Part shown: positions 44,975-53,566 of the stretch, piece by piece
Layout: each line of letters begins with the position of its first letter
Position numbering within the stretch: position 1 is the first letter of the stretch
Assembly (NCBI GenBank): GCA_965208775.1
Contig: OZ242360.1
Location: 2,046,001-2,110,000, forward strand
Reading direction: 5' to 3'
Origin: JAPOVO01 sp026708165
Lineage (GTDB): Bacteria; Chloroflexota; UBA11872; VXNJ01
Length of the DNA stretch: 64,000 bases
Position numbers and translations under genes: made by a program
Notes under the pieces: generated by a model
Told to the model about the DNA's origin: nothing
What the model saw: the letters and a program-made list of their open reading frames with translations, nothing else
Database searches by the model: none

Positions 44975-46600
44975 CTATGAGAGCAGTCCTTCGACTAGGT
45001 CTGTGAAGGCCTTACGAAATGTCTCCGAGCTGAACTCCCTGCTCCGCTCGGCGGCTGCCGCGGCCAGGCGATTGCGGAGACTCGCGTCCCTTATCAACCT
45101 CCAAGAGATCTGTCGTAGCTGGGAGGGCGACCTCCACAAATAGCCCGACTTGCCGTCTTCGACGGTCTCTCTCACGCCTCCGCCATCAAATACGACCGGG
45201 ACAGCTCCCGCGCTCATGGCTTCAACGGGTGCGATGCCGAAGTGCTCGAATGATTCAGGATGGCGCTTCTCGTTCTGGCCGAATCCGGCGGCGTGCCAGT
45301 AGATGCTCGCGCGCCGGTAGGCTTCACGGATGCGGTTCACGTCAACGTCGGACTCGATTTGGACTGGCAGGCTACCGATTAGCGATCTCAATTCGGATAG
45401 ATAGTCGCGGTCGGCAGGAGTTGACCCCGACGCGCCGATAAGGCGCAGAGTCCAACCGGTAAGACCGTCGTGCCGCACCATTTGCGCAAAGGTCTCAATC
45501 ATCATTCGGTGGTTTTTGCCGTGACCTCCGACGAAGAAGCGGCCTACCGAGAGGATTTCGGGCTTCCTGTACCCCGTGTTTAGTGTGGATTCCCGCCCCG
45601 TATCGGGGTACGGGGTGACGTTCTTTCGCGGGAATGACGACGGCGGGTATATAGCTTCGACGGGCGGATGGATAACGTTGCATGGAAGGTCCCACCATCT
45701 GCGAAGCCACTCGCCGGTGAAGTGCGAGTTTGCGACGATTCTGTCGTAGCTCGCGAGGGCGTCGCGTCCGCCGGCGCTGTTGAGGCGCTCGATTCCCTCG
45801 CCCAGTCGCGGAAACAGCCTTTGAGTCAGCAGCCGATGAGGGAGCTCGCGGACCGAGCCGGTGTTGGGGTCTGCGACCGCGATGCCGATCTCGCGGTCTT
45901 CGGAGTTCTGGGGATCGAGGGCGACGGTCGCGCCGGAGACTCGAACCTCCACAACGGAGGACCGTCGGTTGCTGGATGGAACCTCTATCGGACCGACCGG
46001 TGTGAAGTCGCCTCTCGTCGACGGTACAGTCGCGCGATAGACTTCCTGGCCGCCGACAAAAAGCGTTACGATCTTGGGCTTTTCCGAGGCGTTGCCAGCC
46101 ATGAACCGAAACTGGGCGTTGCGGGAACCGGCGATGGTGATTTCGGCCGCACGTCCGGTGTTTCGATACCAGCCGCGGCCAACGCGCTCGGGGCCGTAAA
46201 AGCCCTCCGAATACTGAGGACATCCGAGAATCCGCGCCGCGGCTCCAGCGGCGCGGGCGGCGGCGGTGAGGAACCGGTTGGGGCGCGGAGGAGGGAAAAA
46301 CAACAACCGGACTCCTCTCATACACGGATTCGGCAGGAGGCTGTCGTGCGTCGAGTTAATGAAGAAGTCGTAGTCGCGAAATCGCCCCGAGAAGTCCCTT
46401 GCGGGAGTGTTGGGTTCGATACATATCTGCAGGGCGTCGAGAGGCAGTCCGGTTGCCGTTTCGAGCGTCTTCCTGGTTACGTGACGGTGGCTGTGTACGT
46501 GCACTTCGTGGCGTTCACTGAGCGCAAGGGCCGCCTCGAGCATGTGTTTTTCGCCGCCTCCCAAGGTGTGAAGCCATGCGTCGTAGACGGCAATCCGCAC
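44975..46600 (-). CDS. GT4 glycosyltransferase with two insertions
   Basis: 541-residue GT-B glycosyltransferase. The N-lobe starts IAVYDAWLHTLGGGEKHMLEAALAL, and the C-lobe has ILSVGRFFVGGHGKNHRMMIE and FEHFGIAPVEAMSAGAVPVV (EX7E). Between the lobes, residues about 145-260 form an extra beta-rich domain not usual in the family. A second insertion at residues about 321-346 is encoded by a palindromic repeat (45587-45635). The ALG11-like layout suggests mannosyl or similar transfer to a lipid-linked glycan. It lies 7 nt downstream of the GT2 gene. Confidence 0.88.
   Translation of the reverse strand: MRIAVYDAWLHTLGGGEKHMLEAALALSERHEVHVHSHRHVTRKTLETATGLPLDALQICIEPNTPARDFSGRFRDYDFFINSTHDSLLPNPCMRGVRLLFFPPPRPNRFLTAAARAAGAAARILGCPQYSEGFYGPERVGRGWYRNTGRAAEITIAGSRNAQFRFMAGNASEKPKIVTLFVGGQEVYRATVPSTRGDFTPVGPIEVPSSNRRSSVVEVRVSGATVALDPQNSEDREIGIAVADPNTGSVRELPHRLLTQRLFPRLGEGIERLNSAGGRDALASYDRIVANSHFTGEWLRRWWDLPCNVIHPPVEAIYPPSSFPRKNVTPYPDTGRESTLNTGYRKPEILSVGRFFVGGHGKNHRMMIETFAQMVRHDGLTGWTLRLIGASGSTPADRDYLSELRSLIGSLPVQIESDVDVNRIREAYRRASIYWHAAGFGQNEKRHPESFEHFGIAPVEAMSAGAVPVVFDGGGVRETVEDGKSGYLWRSPSQLRQISWRLIRDASLRNRLAAAAAERSREFSSETFRKAFTDLVEGLLS
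45587..45635. repeat. REP-like palindromic element inside a glycosyltransferase gene
   Basis: An outer inverted repeat ATTCCCGC (45589-45596) / GCGGGAAT (45628-45635) encloses an inner hairpin CCCCGTA-TCGGGG-TACGGGG (45596-45615). The element is in frame and adds roughly 26 residues between the family-conserved HPPVEAIYPP and ILSVGRFF blocks. The sequence class resembles dispersed GGATTCCCGC palindromes of many bacterial genomes. Confidence 0.65.
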
Positions 46601-46607
46601 AGGCCCG

Positions 46608-47375
46608 CTACTCTGGCTTGGGGTATTTGCCGTTCATTGCGTTGAGGCGGACTTTCAGCACGTCACCGGTCAGGCGAAATGGATCGGCCACGGCGCGCAC
46701 CTTGCTTTCCCGCACAAAAGTCCATCGAACCGGAACCTCTACGATCTCAAGTCCCAGGTGATCCGCCAGGAAGAGCACTTCAGCGTCAAACGCCGTGACG
46801 CTTGGCCCTTTCAGACCCGGCTTGGGCGTGGCGTGGAGAAGCGTCTTTGTGAAGATTTGGCGGGCGGCTTGCCTAGTAAACGCCTTGAAACCGCATTGGA
46901 TATCGTTGATTCCCTTGACCAGCAGCGATCGAACCAGCCAGTTGAACGCACGGCTGCGGAAACGCCTCAATAGAGACTCGCCTACCCGGCTCGATCCGTG
47001 CGACTCCCTCGATCCCACAGCAACGTCGGCCCCACGGTCGAGCTCGCGTAGCAGCTTAGGGACTTCCTCTAATGGAACCGACAGGTCGGCGTCCATGAAG
47101 AGCACGCGATTCCGACGAGAGGCCAGCATTCCGTTTTTTACGGCGTGGGCCTTTCCGGCATGGGGCAGGGACAGGGATCGCGCGAACGGGCGGTCGACAC
47201 ACCATGCGGTCATGATCTCGGCCGTGGCGTCTTCGCTGCCGTCGTCGACCAGGACGACCTCGATATCGCCAGTCGCGGCCGCGACAAAGTCGTCGAGAGC
47301 CGAGAGCGTTTTAGGCAGTCTGGACTCTTCCTGATAGGCGGGAATCACTATCGATACGTCGCGTGTCACGTCCAA
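46608..47375 (-). CDS. GT2 glycosyltransferase, dolichyl/polyprenyl-phosphate sugar synthase-like
   Basis: 255 residues. The GT-A core shows VSIVIPAYQEESRLPKTL, VVLVDDGSEDAT, LFMDADLSVPLEEV (DxD) and DIQCGFKAFTRQAARQIF. The region FDAEVLFLADHLGLEIVEVPVRW is typical of dolichyl-phosphate beta-glucosyltransferases. No membrane helix is visible. It likely makes the polyprenyl-phosphate sugar used by the downstream GT4 and DUF2298 proteins, with which it forms an operon. Confidence 0.9.
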   Translation of the reverse strand: MDVTRDVSIVIPAYQEESRLPKTLSALDDFVAAATGDIEVVLVDDGSEDATAEIMTAWCVDRPFARSLSLPHAGKAHAVKNGMLASRRNRVLFMDADLSVPLEEVPKLLRELDRGADVAVGSRESHGSSRVGESLLRRFRSRAFNWLVRSLLVKGINDIQCGFKAFTRQAARQIFTKTLLHATPKPGLKGPSVTAFDAEVLFLADHLGLEIVEVPVRWTFVRESKVRAVADPFRLTGDVLKVRLNAMNGKYPKPE

Positions 47376-47411
47376 GCTACCTCACAGTCTCCGCGATTTC
47401 GGGCATAGGTC

Positions 47412-47435
47412 AGCAACGTTCGTCGACAAGTTGCT
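47412..47435. other. Inverted repeat between argH and GT2 gene
   Basis: AGCAAC (47412-47417) and GTTGCT (47430-47435) frame a 12-nt loop containing GTCGAC. It lies downstream of argH, where a terminator would be expected, but there is no T-tract. Confidence 0.25.
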
Positions 47436-47524
47436 CGCGACCTTCCGGGCGCTTCACTGTTTGGAGCATGTAAATCAAGTGCGTGGCTGGGCAAAGGCGC
47501 ATTTGGCGGAGGTAGGTGAAGCCG

Positions 47525-48961
47525 TCAGTCCTCAACGTCAGAATCATGGTCGTCCCACGGCAGGCTGCGCGCCTCCCAAGTCTTACGTGCGGCCTCAACT
47601 CTAGCTTGTCCGGCGGTGATGGCCGACGCCACGTTGCCGGGGGCCGTTCCGCCCGGCGAAGTTCGCGCCCGCACCGACCATGCAGGTTCGAGGCGTTCAA
47701 GCACGTCCGGACCAAATGCCCCGGAATGCCGTTCCAAGTCTCCGAGTCCGAGCATAGAGAGGTCGATTCCCCTGTCCATGCATTCGCGGACTATCCGCCC
47801 GATAACCGCGTGGGCCTCGCGAAAGTTGACGCCTTTTCCTACCAGGTAGTCGGCCAGGTCGGTGGCGGAGGAGTTGCCCATCGACGCTAATTCCAGCATC
47901 CGATTTTGGTCGATTTGCAGGGTGGCAAAGAGACCGCCCAGGGTGGAGATCGCCGGAAGGATGTTGTCTTCAACGTCGAAGACCGCCTCCTTGTCCTCCT
48001 GCATGTCGAGGTTGTAGGTGAGGGGTAGGCCCTTCATCGTCGCGAGCAAGCCCGTGAATCTGCCGATTATCCGACCAGACTTGCCGCGTGCCAGCTCCGC
48101 CACGTCGGGGTTCTTCTTCTGGGGCATTATGCTGCTACCGGTGGCATAGGAGTCGCTTATGGCAAGAGCCGAGAACGGCTGAGAGTTCAAAACGCAGATA
48201 TCCTCGGCGATCCGTGACAAATGAATTGCGGTTGACGTCGCCGCGTACAGGAAGTCGAGCACGAAGTCGCGGTCTGATACGGCGTCCATGCTATTCGCGG
48301 CGATCTTGCCGAACTTGAGCGACCTGGCAACGCGCTCAGGCTCCACCGGATATGGGACGCCAGCCAGCGCACCGGCGCCGAGCGGTAGCACGTCGGCACG
48401 GTCGAACGCTGAGTCCAGGAGGTCCAGGTCACGGCCAAGCATTTCGTGATAGGCCATGAGTTGATGGGCGAAGAGCACGGGCTGCGCAACCTGAAGATGG
48501 GTCATGCCGGCGGTGATCGCGTCAGGATGTCTTGCGGCCAGAGAGACGATCGACGCGTCGAGTCCGCAGATCGCGAGCGCCATCCTGCGGCATAGCCCCT
48601 TAACGTAGAGGCGGAAATCCGTAGCGACCTGATCGTTGCGGCTGCGCGCGGTGTGGAGGGCGCGGGCGGGATCGCCGATCATTTCACCCAGGCGCCTTTC
48701 GACGAAGCTGAAGATGTCTTCATCGTCGGCGTCGTCGGGAAACCCTTGCTCGTCGATCAGCAGCCGGAGACGGGATAACCCGGAGACGATCGCCCTGGAT
48801 TGCTCGGCTGAGATGATTCTGGTTGCGCCGAGCATCTCGGCGTGGGCGATGCTGGCCGCGATGTCCTCTCTATAGAACCGCCGGTCGAACTGAAACGAAC
48901 TGGTGAATTTGATCGCTTCCGAGCCGCCTCCAGTTCCAAAGCGGCCCTTCCAGAGCGTCAT
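47525..48961 (-). CDS. argH: Argininosuccinate lyase
   Basis: Last step of arginine synthesis: argininosuccinate to arginine and fumarate. 478 residues with ALHTARSRNDQVATDFRLY, MTHLQVAQPVLFAHQLMAY, and the superfamily signature GSSIMPQKKNPDVAELARGK. All three conserved regions of the fumarase/aspartase superfamily are intact. The ATG overlaps the argG stop (ATGA). It closes the arginine operon. Confidence 0.96.
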   Translation of the reverse strand: MTLWKGRFGTGGGSEAIKFTSSFQFDRRFYREDIAASIAHAEMLGATRIISAEQSRAIVSGLSRLRLLIDEQGFPDDADDEDIFSFVERRLGEMIGDPARALHTARSRNDQVATDFRLYVKGLCRRMALAICGLDASIVSLAARHPDAITAGMTHLQVAQPVLFAHQLMAYHEMLGRDLDLLDSAFDRADVLPLGAGALAGVPYPVEPERVARSLKFGKIAANSMDAVSDRDFVLDFLYAATSTAIHLSRIAEDICVLNSQPFSALAISDSYATGSSIMPQKKNPDVAELARGKSGRIIGRFTGLLATMKGLPLTYNLDMQEDKEAVFDVEDNILPAISTLGGLFATLQIDQNRMLELASMGNSSATDLADYLVGKGVNFREAHAVIGRIVRECMDRGIDLSMLGLGDLERHSGAFGPDVLERLEPAWSVRARTSPGGTAPGNVASAITAGQARVEAARKTWEARSLPWDDHDSDVED

Positions 48962-50193
48962 TCGTCGTCGGCTGGCGTCTGCAGGATGGGTGTTTGGCCG
49001 GGGCTGCCAAGCTGAATTCGCGCTTGGGTCTGCTGACTAAGACCGTGGATCTTTATAAACCCGATTGCGGCGTCGTGGTCGTAAGCATCCTCCTGCCCGT
49101 AGGTTGCAAGGTGCATTTGATAGAGGCTCTTCGGCGACTCGCGTCCCACGACGGTGCAGGAGCCTTTGTGCAGCTTGACCCTGACCTTCCCCGTTACGTG
49201 CTCTTGGTTAACTTTCAGGTAGGCCGCAAGCTCGCGATGCAGCGCTGAAAACCACTGGCCGTTGTAGACCATGTCGGCGTAGGCGTTGGAGACGTGATTC
49301 TTGAACCGCTTCTGGTCCTTGGACAGCGTGAGCTTTTCCAGCTCCCGGTGCGCGCTGTGCAGAATCTCGGCGGCGGGGGCCTCGTAGACTTCACGCGACT
49401 TGATTCCCACCAGTCGGTTCTCGATGTGGTCGGTCCTGCCGACGCCGTGGCTGCCGCCTAGACGGTGCAGCCTCTGGATTAATTCGACTCCGTCGAGCTT
49501 CTCGCCGTCGAGGGCCACCGGTATCCCGCTTTCGAACTCGATGTCCACGTAGGCCGGATCGTCAGGAGCTTCGCTCGAATCGACGGTCCACTCGAACACG
49601 TCGCGCGCCGGCTCCTGCCAGGGGTCTTCGAGGGGACCGGCCTCGATGCTGCGGCCCCAAAGGTTTTCGTCGACGCTGTAGGGGCTTTCTTTGGTAATCG
49701 GCACCTCGATGCCGTGCTTTTCCGCATACTCAAGCTCGGCGTCGCGCGTCATCTTCCACTCGCGCACGGGAGCGATGACGCGGAGGTCGGGATCGAGAGT
49801 AGCCACCGAGACGTCGAATCTGACCTGATCGTTGCCCTTGCCGGTCGAGCCGTGCGCGACGGCGGTCGCTCCGACTTCGTGGGCGGTGTCGACGAGAAGC
49901 CAGGCTATGAGGGGGCGTCCCAACGCAGTCGCGAGATAGTACGAATCTTCGTAGACGGCCCCGGCTTGCAATCCGGGCCAGATGAAATGCTCCACGAACG
50001 TGGCTTTGGCGTCGATCAGCCGCGCTTCAATGGCGCCGGATTTAAGCGCCCGCTCGCGGACGCCGTCGAGCTCCCGCTCCTGTCCCAGGTCGATGGTGAG
50101 CGTTACAACATCGAGATCGTATTTTTCCTGGATCCAGCGGACTGATACGGAGGTGTCAAGGCCGCCCGAATAGGCGAGTACAACTTTATCCAA
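48958..50193 (-). CDS. argG: Argininosuccinate synthase
   Basis: Joins citrulline and aspartate with ATP. 411 residues; the P-loop-like AYSGGLDTSV motif is at the N-terminus, with AVAHGSTGKGNDQVRFD and GRTDHIENRLVGIKSREVYEAPA further on. The start is TTG (50193) with only a weak ribosome-binding site, so translation may depend on the upstream argD, which ends 33 nt earlier. Confidence 0.96.
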   Translation of the reverse strand: MDKVVLAYSGGLDTSVSVRWIQEKYDLDVVTLTIDLGQERELDGVRERALKSGAIEARLIDAKATFVEHFIWPGLQAGAVYEDSYYLATALGRPLIAWLLVDTAHEVGATAVAHGSTGKGNDQVRFDVSVATLDPDLRVIAPVREWKMTRDAELEYAEKHGIEVPITKESPYSVDENLWGRSIEAGPLEDPWQEPARDVFEWTVDSSEAPDDPAYVDIEFESGIPVALDGEKLDGVELIQRLHRLGGSHGVGRTDHIENRLVGIKSREVYEAPAAEILHSAHRELEKLTLSKDQKRFKNHVSNAYADMVYNGQWFSALHRELAAYLKVNQEHVTGKVRVKLHKGSCTVVGRESPKSLYQMHLATYGQEDAYDHDAAIGFIKIHGLSQQTQARIQLGSPGQTPILQTPADDE

Positions 50194-50226
50194 TTGAGCA
50201 ATCTCGCTTGTGTCGAAGAACTCCGG

Positions 50227-51420
50227 CTAAAGACTGAGTAACACGTTCCGGATTATGCCCGCCGCTGCATCGATTTCGCTCTCCGAGACCGTCAACGGCG
50301 GCACCATGCGAACGGTATCGGCGGAGACCTTGATAATAAGCAGGCCATTATCGCGAGCGCCCGCGATCAGAGCGTCGGCGGTCTCAACCGAATCGAGCTG
50401 AAAGCCGAGCAGAAGTCCCATCCCGCGAATGTCGACGACCTTGCCGGTTGACCGGAGACTCTCGAGCGCCTGCCGAAGAGCGTCGCCCTTCGAATTGACC
50501 GAATCGAGAAACGCCCGTTCGAGTACCTTCTCGGTCACTACCTTGGCCGCGGCGCACACCAGCGGATTGCCGCTAAAGGTAGAGCCGTGGTCGCCTGGGC
50601 GCAGCACTGCGCATTTTTCCTTGAAGAGCGTGGCGCCTATGGGGAATCCGCCACCGAGCCCCTTGGCCAGAGCGATTATGTCCGGCTCGATACCGAATCG
50701 CTCGTAGCCGTAGAACGTGCCGAGGCGTCCGATGCCGGTCTGGACTTCGTCGAGAATCATCAGGATGCCGCGCTCGTCGCAAAGGCTGCGAATACCGGCG
50801 GCGTACTCAGGATCGGCGACGTACACGCCGCCCTCGGCCTGGATCAACTCGATCATTACTGCGCAGGTCTTTTCCGACACGGCGGACTCGAGGGTGGCGA
50901 GGTCGTTGTATTCGACGTGAGTGAAGCCTTGGGGCATCGGCTGGAAGGGTTCCTGATAGGCCGGTGTGCCAGTGGCGGCAGTCATTGCAAGGCTACGGCC
51001 GTGGAATCCGCGATAGGTGGTTACTACCTCGTATGCCCCGTCGAGATTCTGTCTACCGTACTTGCGGGCCGACTTGACCGCTGTCTCGGTGGCTTCGCCG
51101 CCGCTGTTTACGTAGAAGATACGGTCGAGACACGAGTTGTCGATCAGAGTCCGGGCCAGCTTAAGCTGGGGGGTCGTGTAGAAGAGATTAGAGGTGTGGA
51201 CGAGCGTTCTCGCCTGACTTGCCACGGCGTCGGCGATTTCCTGGTTCGCGTGGCCGAGCGCGTTTACGGCTATTCCGGCGGCGAAATCCAGATACTCACG
51301 GCCCTCGTCATCCCAGACTTTGGTGCCTTCACCGCGCACGATAGTGACAGGCGCCCGGCCAAAGCACGCGACGTAATACTGCTCTTCAATCCTTTTCCAA
51401 TCGATGGCTGTTTGAGTCAA
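50227..51420 (-). CDS. argD: Acetylornithine aminotransferase
   Basis: PLP class III aminotransferase that converts N-acetylglutamate semialdehyde to N-acetylornithine. Seen are YLDFAAGIAVNALGHANQEI, YRGFHGRSLAMTAATG, MILDEVQTGIGRLG and the PLP lysine in IIALAKGLGGGFPIGA. The TTG at 51420 gives 397 residues, the normal length, and follows GGA by 8 nt. The open frame to 51600 would overlap argB and has no homology. Confidence 0.95.
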   Translation of the reverse strand: MTQTAIDWKRIEEQYYVACFGRAPVTIVRGEGTKVWDDEGREYLDFAAGIAVNALGHANQEIADAVASQARTLVHTSNLFYTTPQLKLARTLIDNSCLDRIFYVNSGGEATETAVKSARKYGRQNLDGAYEVVTTYRGFHGRSLAMTAATGTPAYQEPFQPMPQGFTHVEYNDLATLESAVSEKTCAVMIELIQAEGGVYVADPEYAAGIRSLCDERGILMILDEVQTGIGRLGTFYGYERFGIEPDIIALAKGLGGGFPIGATLFKEKCAVLRPGDHGSTFSGNPLVCAAAKVVTEKVLERAFLDSVNSKGDALRQALESLRSTGKVVDIRGMGLLLGFQLDSVETADALIAGARDNGLLIIKVSADTVRMVPPLTVSESEIDAAAGIIRNVLLSL

Positions 51421-51502
51421 GGCGTCATTCCAGAGTCGGCGGACATGGACGGCGATTGTATCACCAGAAGGATTGCCAGCGACCCCCGCGTGTCCGAGTT
51501 GT

Positions 51503-52351
51503 CTAACGGAGGGCGAACCGCGTGCCGGGGCGGCTGGGGCCTCCAAGCTGGTCAATGAGAACGTGCGGCATCGATCCGTCGACGACGTGTGTCTCGCCAA
51601 CGTCCCCCAGCGGCGCGAGCGCCGCCTCGACTTTGGGGATCATCCCGCCGGAAATGGTGCCTTCATGGCGAAGCTGTCGCGCAATCCGCGGTGTCACCTT
51701 GTCGATGGGTTCTCCCGACGCGTCGAGGACTCCACGGACGTCGGTTACGAAAACAAGGCTGGCCGCGCCAAGCGCCGCCGCTATCTCTGAGGCGACGGTG
51801 TCGGCGTTCACGTTGTACATCTGACCGTTCCGGTCAGCCGCTATCGGCGCGACCACGGGGACCATTTCCGACTCGACCAAGCGGTCGAGCAAGAGCGTTT
51901 TCACCGCGACGATTCTGCCAACCAGGCCCAGTCCGGGCGGGTGAGTCTCCGGCTCGACCAGCACTAGACCACCGTCCGCTCCCGAAATGCCCACGGCCCT
52001 CAGTCCCAGGCTGGCAAAACGTGAGACGATTTCCTTGTTCACTTTTCCGGCAAACACCATCACTGCCACTTCAAGCGTTTCGGCGTCGGTTACGCGCAGG
52101 CCATCGACGAATCTGGTTTGGTGTCCAGCCAGTTTGATCCAGTGCGAGAGAGCCTTACCGCCGCCGTGCACGACCACCACTTTTACGCCCTCGGTTCTGA
52201 GCCGGACGATGTCTTCGAAAATCGAAGCGGATGCCGCTTCGTCGCTGCCGCCGATCTTGATTACCACGAACTTTCCTCGGTAGCCGCTGAGATCGGTAGC
52301 TGCGATAGCCGCCGACTCCGTCTGCGTGCCGGCAGTCCGCGCAGCCGTCAC
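51503..52351 (-). CDS. argB: Acetylglutamate kinase
   Basis: Phosphorylates N-acetylglutamate. 282 residues of the amino-acid-kinase fold: FVVIKIGGSDEAAS, VVVVHGGGKALSHWIKLAG, RFVDGLRVTDAETLEV, YNVNADTVASEIAAAL and GGMIPKVEAAL. The GTG at 52351 overlaps the argJ stop (GTGA), giving the natural start; the longer frame inside argJ is rejected. The usual HGGGP is HGGGK here. Confidence 0.94.
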   Translation of the reverse strand: MTAARTAGTQTESAAIAATDLSGYRGKFVVIKIGGSDEAASASIFEDIVRLRTEGVKVVVVHGGGKALSHWIKLAGHQTRFVDGLRVTDAETLEVAVMVFAGKVNKEIVSRFASLGLRAVGISGADGGLVLVEPETHPPGLGLVGRIVAVKTLLLDRLVESEMVPVVAPIAADRNGQMYNVNADTVASEIAAALGAASLVFVTDVRGVLDASGEPIDKVTPRIARQLRHEGTISGGMIPKVEAALAPLGDVGETHVVDGSMPHVLIDQLGGPSRPGTRFALR

Positions 52352-53556
52352 GTCGTGTATTCCGCGTTGATCTCGACGTATTCCTTGCTCAGGTCGCATC
52401 CCCAGGCGACGGCGGACGCAGGTCCCACACCCAGGTCGATCACGATCTCGGACTCGGCCCCGTCGAGGTAACGGGAGGCGTCGGCTTCGGGATACTGCAG
52501 GGGCACGCCGCCGCCGAACACCCGGTAGGGGCCGACCCAGACGTCGGTCCGGTCGGGATCGAAATTGACTCCGCTGTAGCCCGCAGCGCAGAGAATCCGA
52601 CCCCAGTTGGGATCGGATCCATGAATCGCGCATTTCAGCAAGCTAGACGTGGTGACGCAGCGGGCAATGGTTCGAGCCTGCGTCGTCGAGGACGCGCCCC
52701 GGACGTTCACGGCGAAGACCTTGGTAACTCCTTCGCCTCCCCGGACGATCTCCTTGGCCATTTGCACAGACAGTCCGCCGAGAGCGTTACTGAACTGTTC
52801 GACCACGGCAGGGTCCGGCCCGATAGTCACGCCCGACGCGCCGTTAGCGAGAACCAACACGGAGTCGTTGGTGGACGAGTCGCCGTCGATGGAGATCATG
52901 TTAAAGCTGTCGTCGACGGTCTTTACCAGGATTGCCTTAAGCAGATCGGGGGCGATGGCGGCATCGGTAGTGAGGAAGGCAAGCATGGTCGCCATTCTGG
53001 GGTGAATCATCCCCGCGCCCTTGCACATTCCGCCTATCCGCACGGGGCCTGCGGGTGTGTCAATCTCGATGGCGGCGTACTTGGGGAATGTGTCGGTAGT
53101 CATGATGGCTTCGGCGGCCATCGGTCCTCCGTCCGGCGTAAGTTCCAGACTGCCGATTCCATTCTCGATCTTGTCCATCGGAAGCCTGTGGCCGATAACA
53201 CCAGTGGAGCAGACGAGGACCAGGTCGGAAGATATCCCTACTCGGGAAGCCATGGCGGAGGCCATCCGCATGGTGTCCTCGAATCCGCCCTGGCCGGTGC
53301 AGGCGTTGGCTATTCCGCTGTTGCAAACAACCGCCTGAGCCTGTCCCCGTCCGACGACGGCGCGGTTGTAGCGAATGGAAGGCGCTTTGACCACGTTAGT
53401 GGTAAAGACCCCGGCCGTAGAGCATGGTCCAGCCTCGGAGAAAACGCCGGACAGGTCGGAATTACCGGACGGCTTGATGCCGGCCACCCCACCCCCGGCG
53501 ACGAAACCTGACGGCGCAGCGATTCCACCTTCGACCGGTTTGCAGTTGTCGAGCAA
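52348..53556 (-). CDS. argJ: Glutamate N-acetyltransferase / amino-acid acetyltransferase
   Basis: Transfers acetyl from N-acetylornithine to glutamate, and may also make N-acetylglutamate from acetyl-CoA, so the pathway can run as a cycle. 402 residues with TTNVVKAPSIRYNR, VVCNSGIANACTGQGG and the self-cleavage site KGAGMIHPRMAT, where Thr190 becomes the nucleophile of the beta chain. Whether it is mono- or bifunctional cannot be told. It starts 10 nt after argC. Confidence 0.95.
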   Translation of the reverse strand: MLDNCKPVEGGIAAPSGFVAGGGVAGIKPSGNSDLSGVFSEAGPCSTAGVFTTNVVKAPSIRYNRAVVGRGQAQAVVCNSGIANACTGQGGFEDTMRMASAMASRVGISSDLVLVCSTGVIGHRLPMDKIENGIGSLELTPDGGPMAAEAIMTTDTFPKYAAIEIDTPAGPVRIGGMCKGAGMIHPRMATMLAFLTTDAAIAPDLLKAILVKTVDDSFNMISIDGDSSTNDSVLVLANGASGVTIGPDPAVVEQFSNALGGLSVQMAKEIVRGGEGVTKVFAVNVRGASSTTQARTIARCVTTSSLLKCAIHGSDPNWGRILCAAGYSGVNFDPDRTDVWVGPYRVFGGGVPLQYPEADASRYLDGAESEIVIDLGVGPASAVAWGCDLSKEYVEINAEYTT

Positions 53557-53566
53557 GGTAGTAGTC

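Noticed and set aside
50227..51600. Extended argD reading frame starting at 51600
   Set aside because: The extra 60 residues overlap argB and have no homology; the TTG at 51420 gives the normal length.
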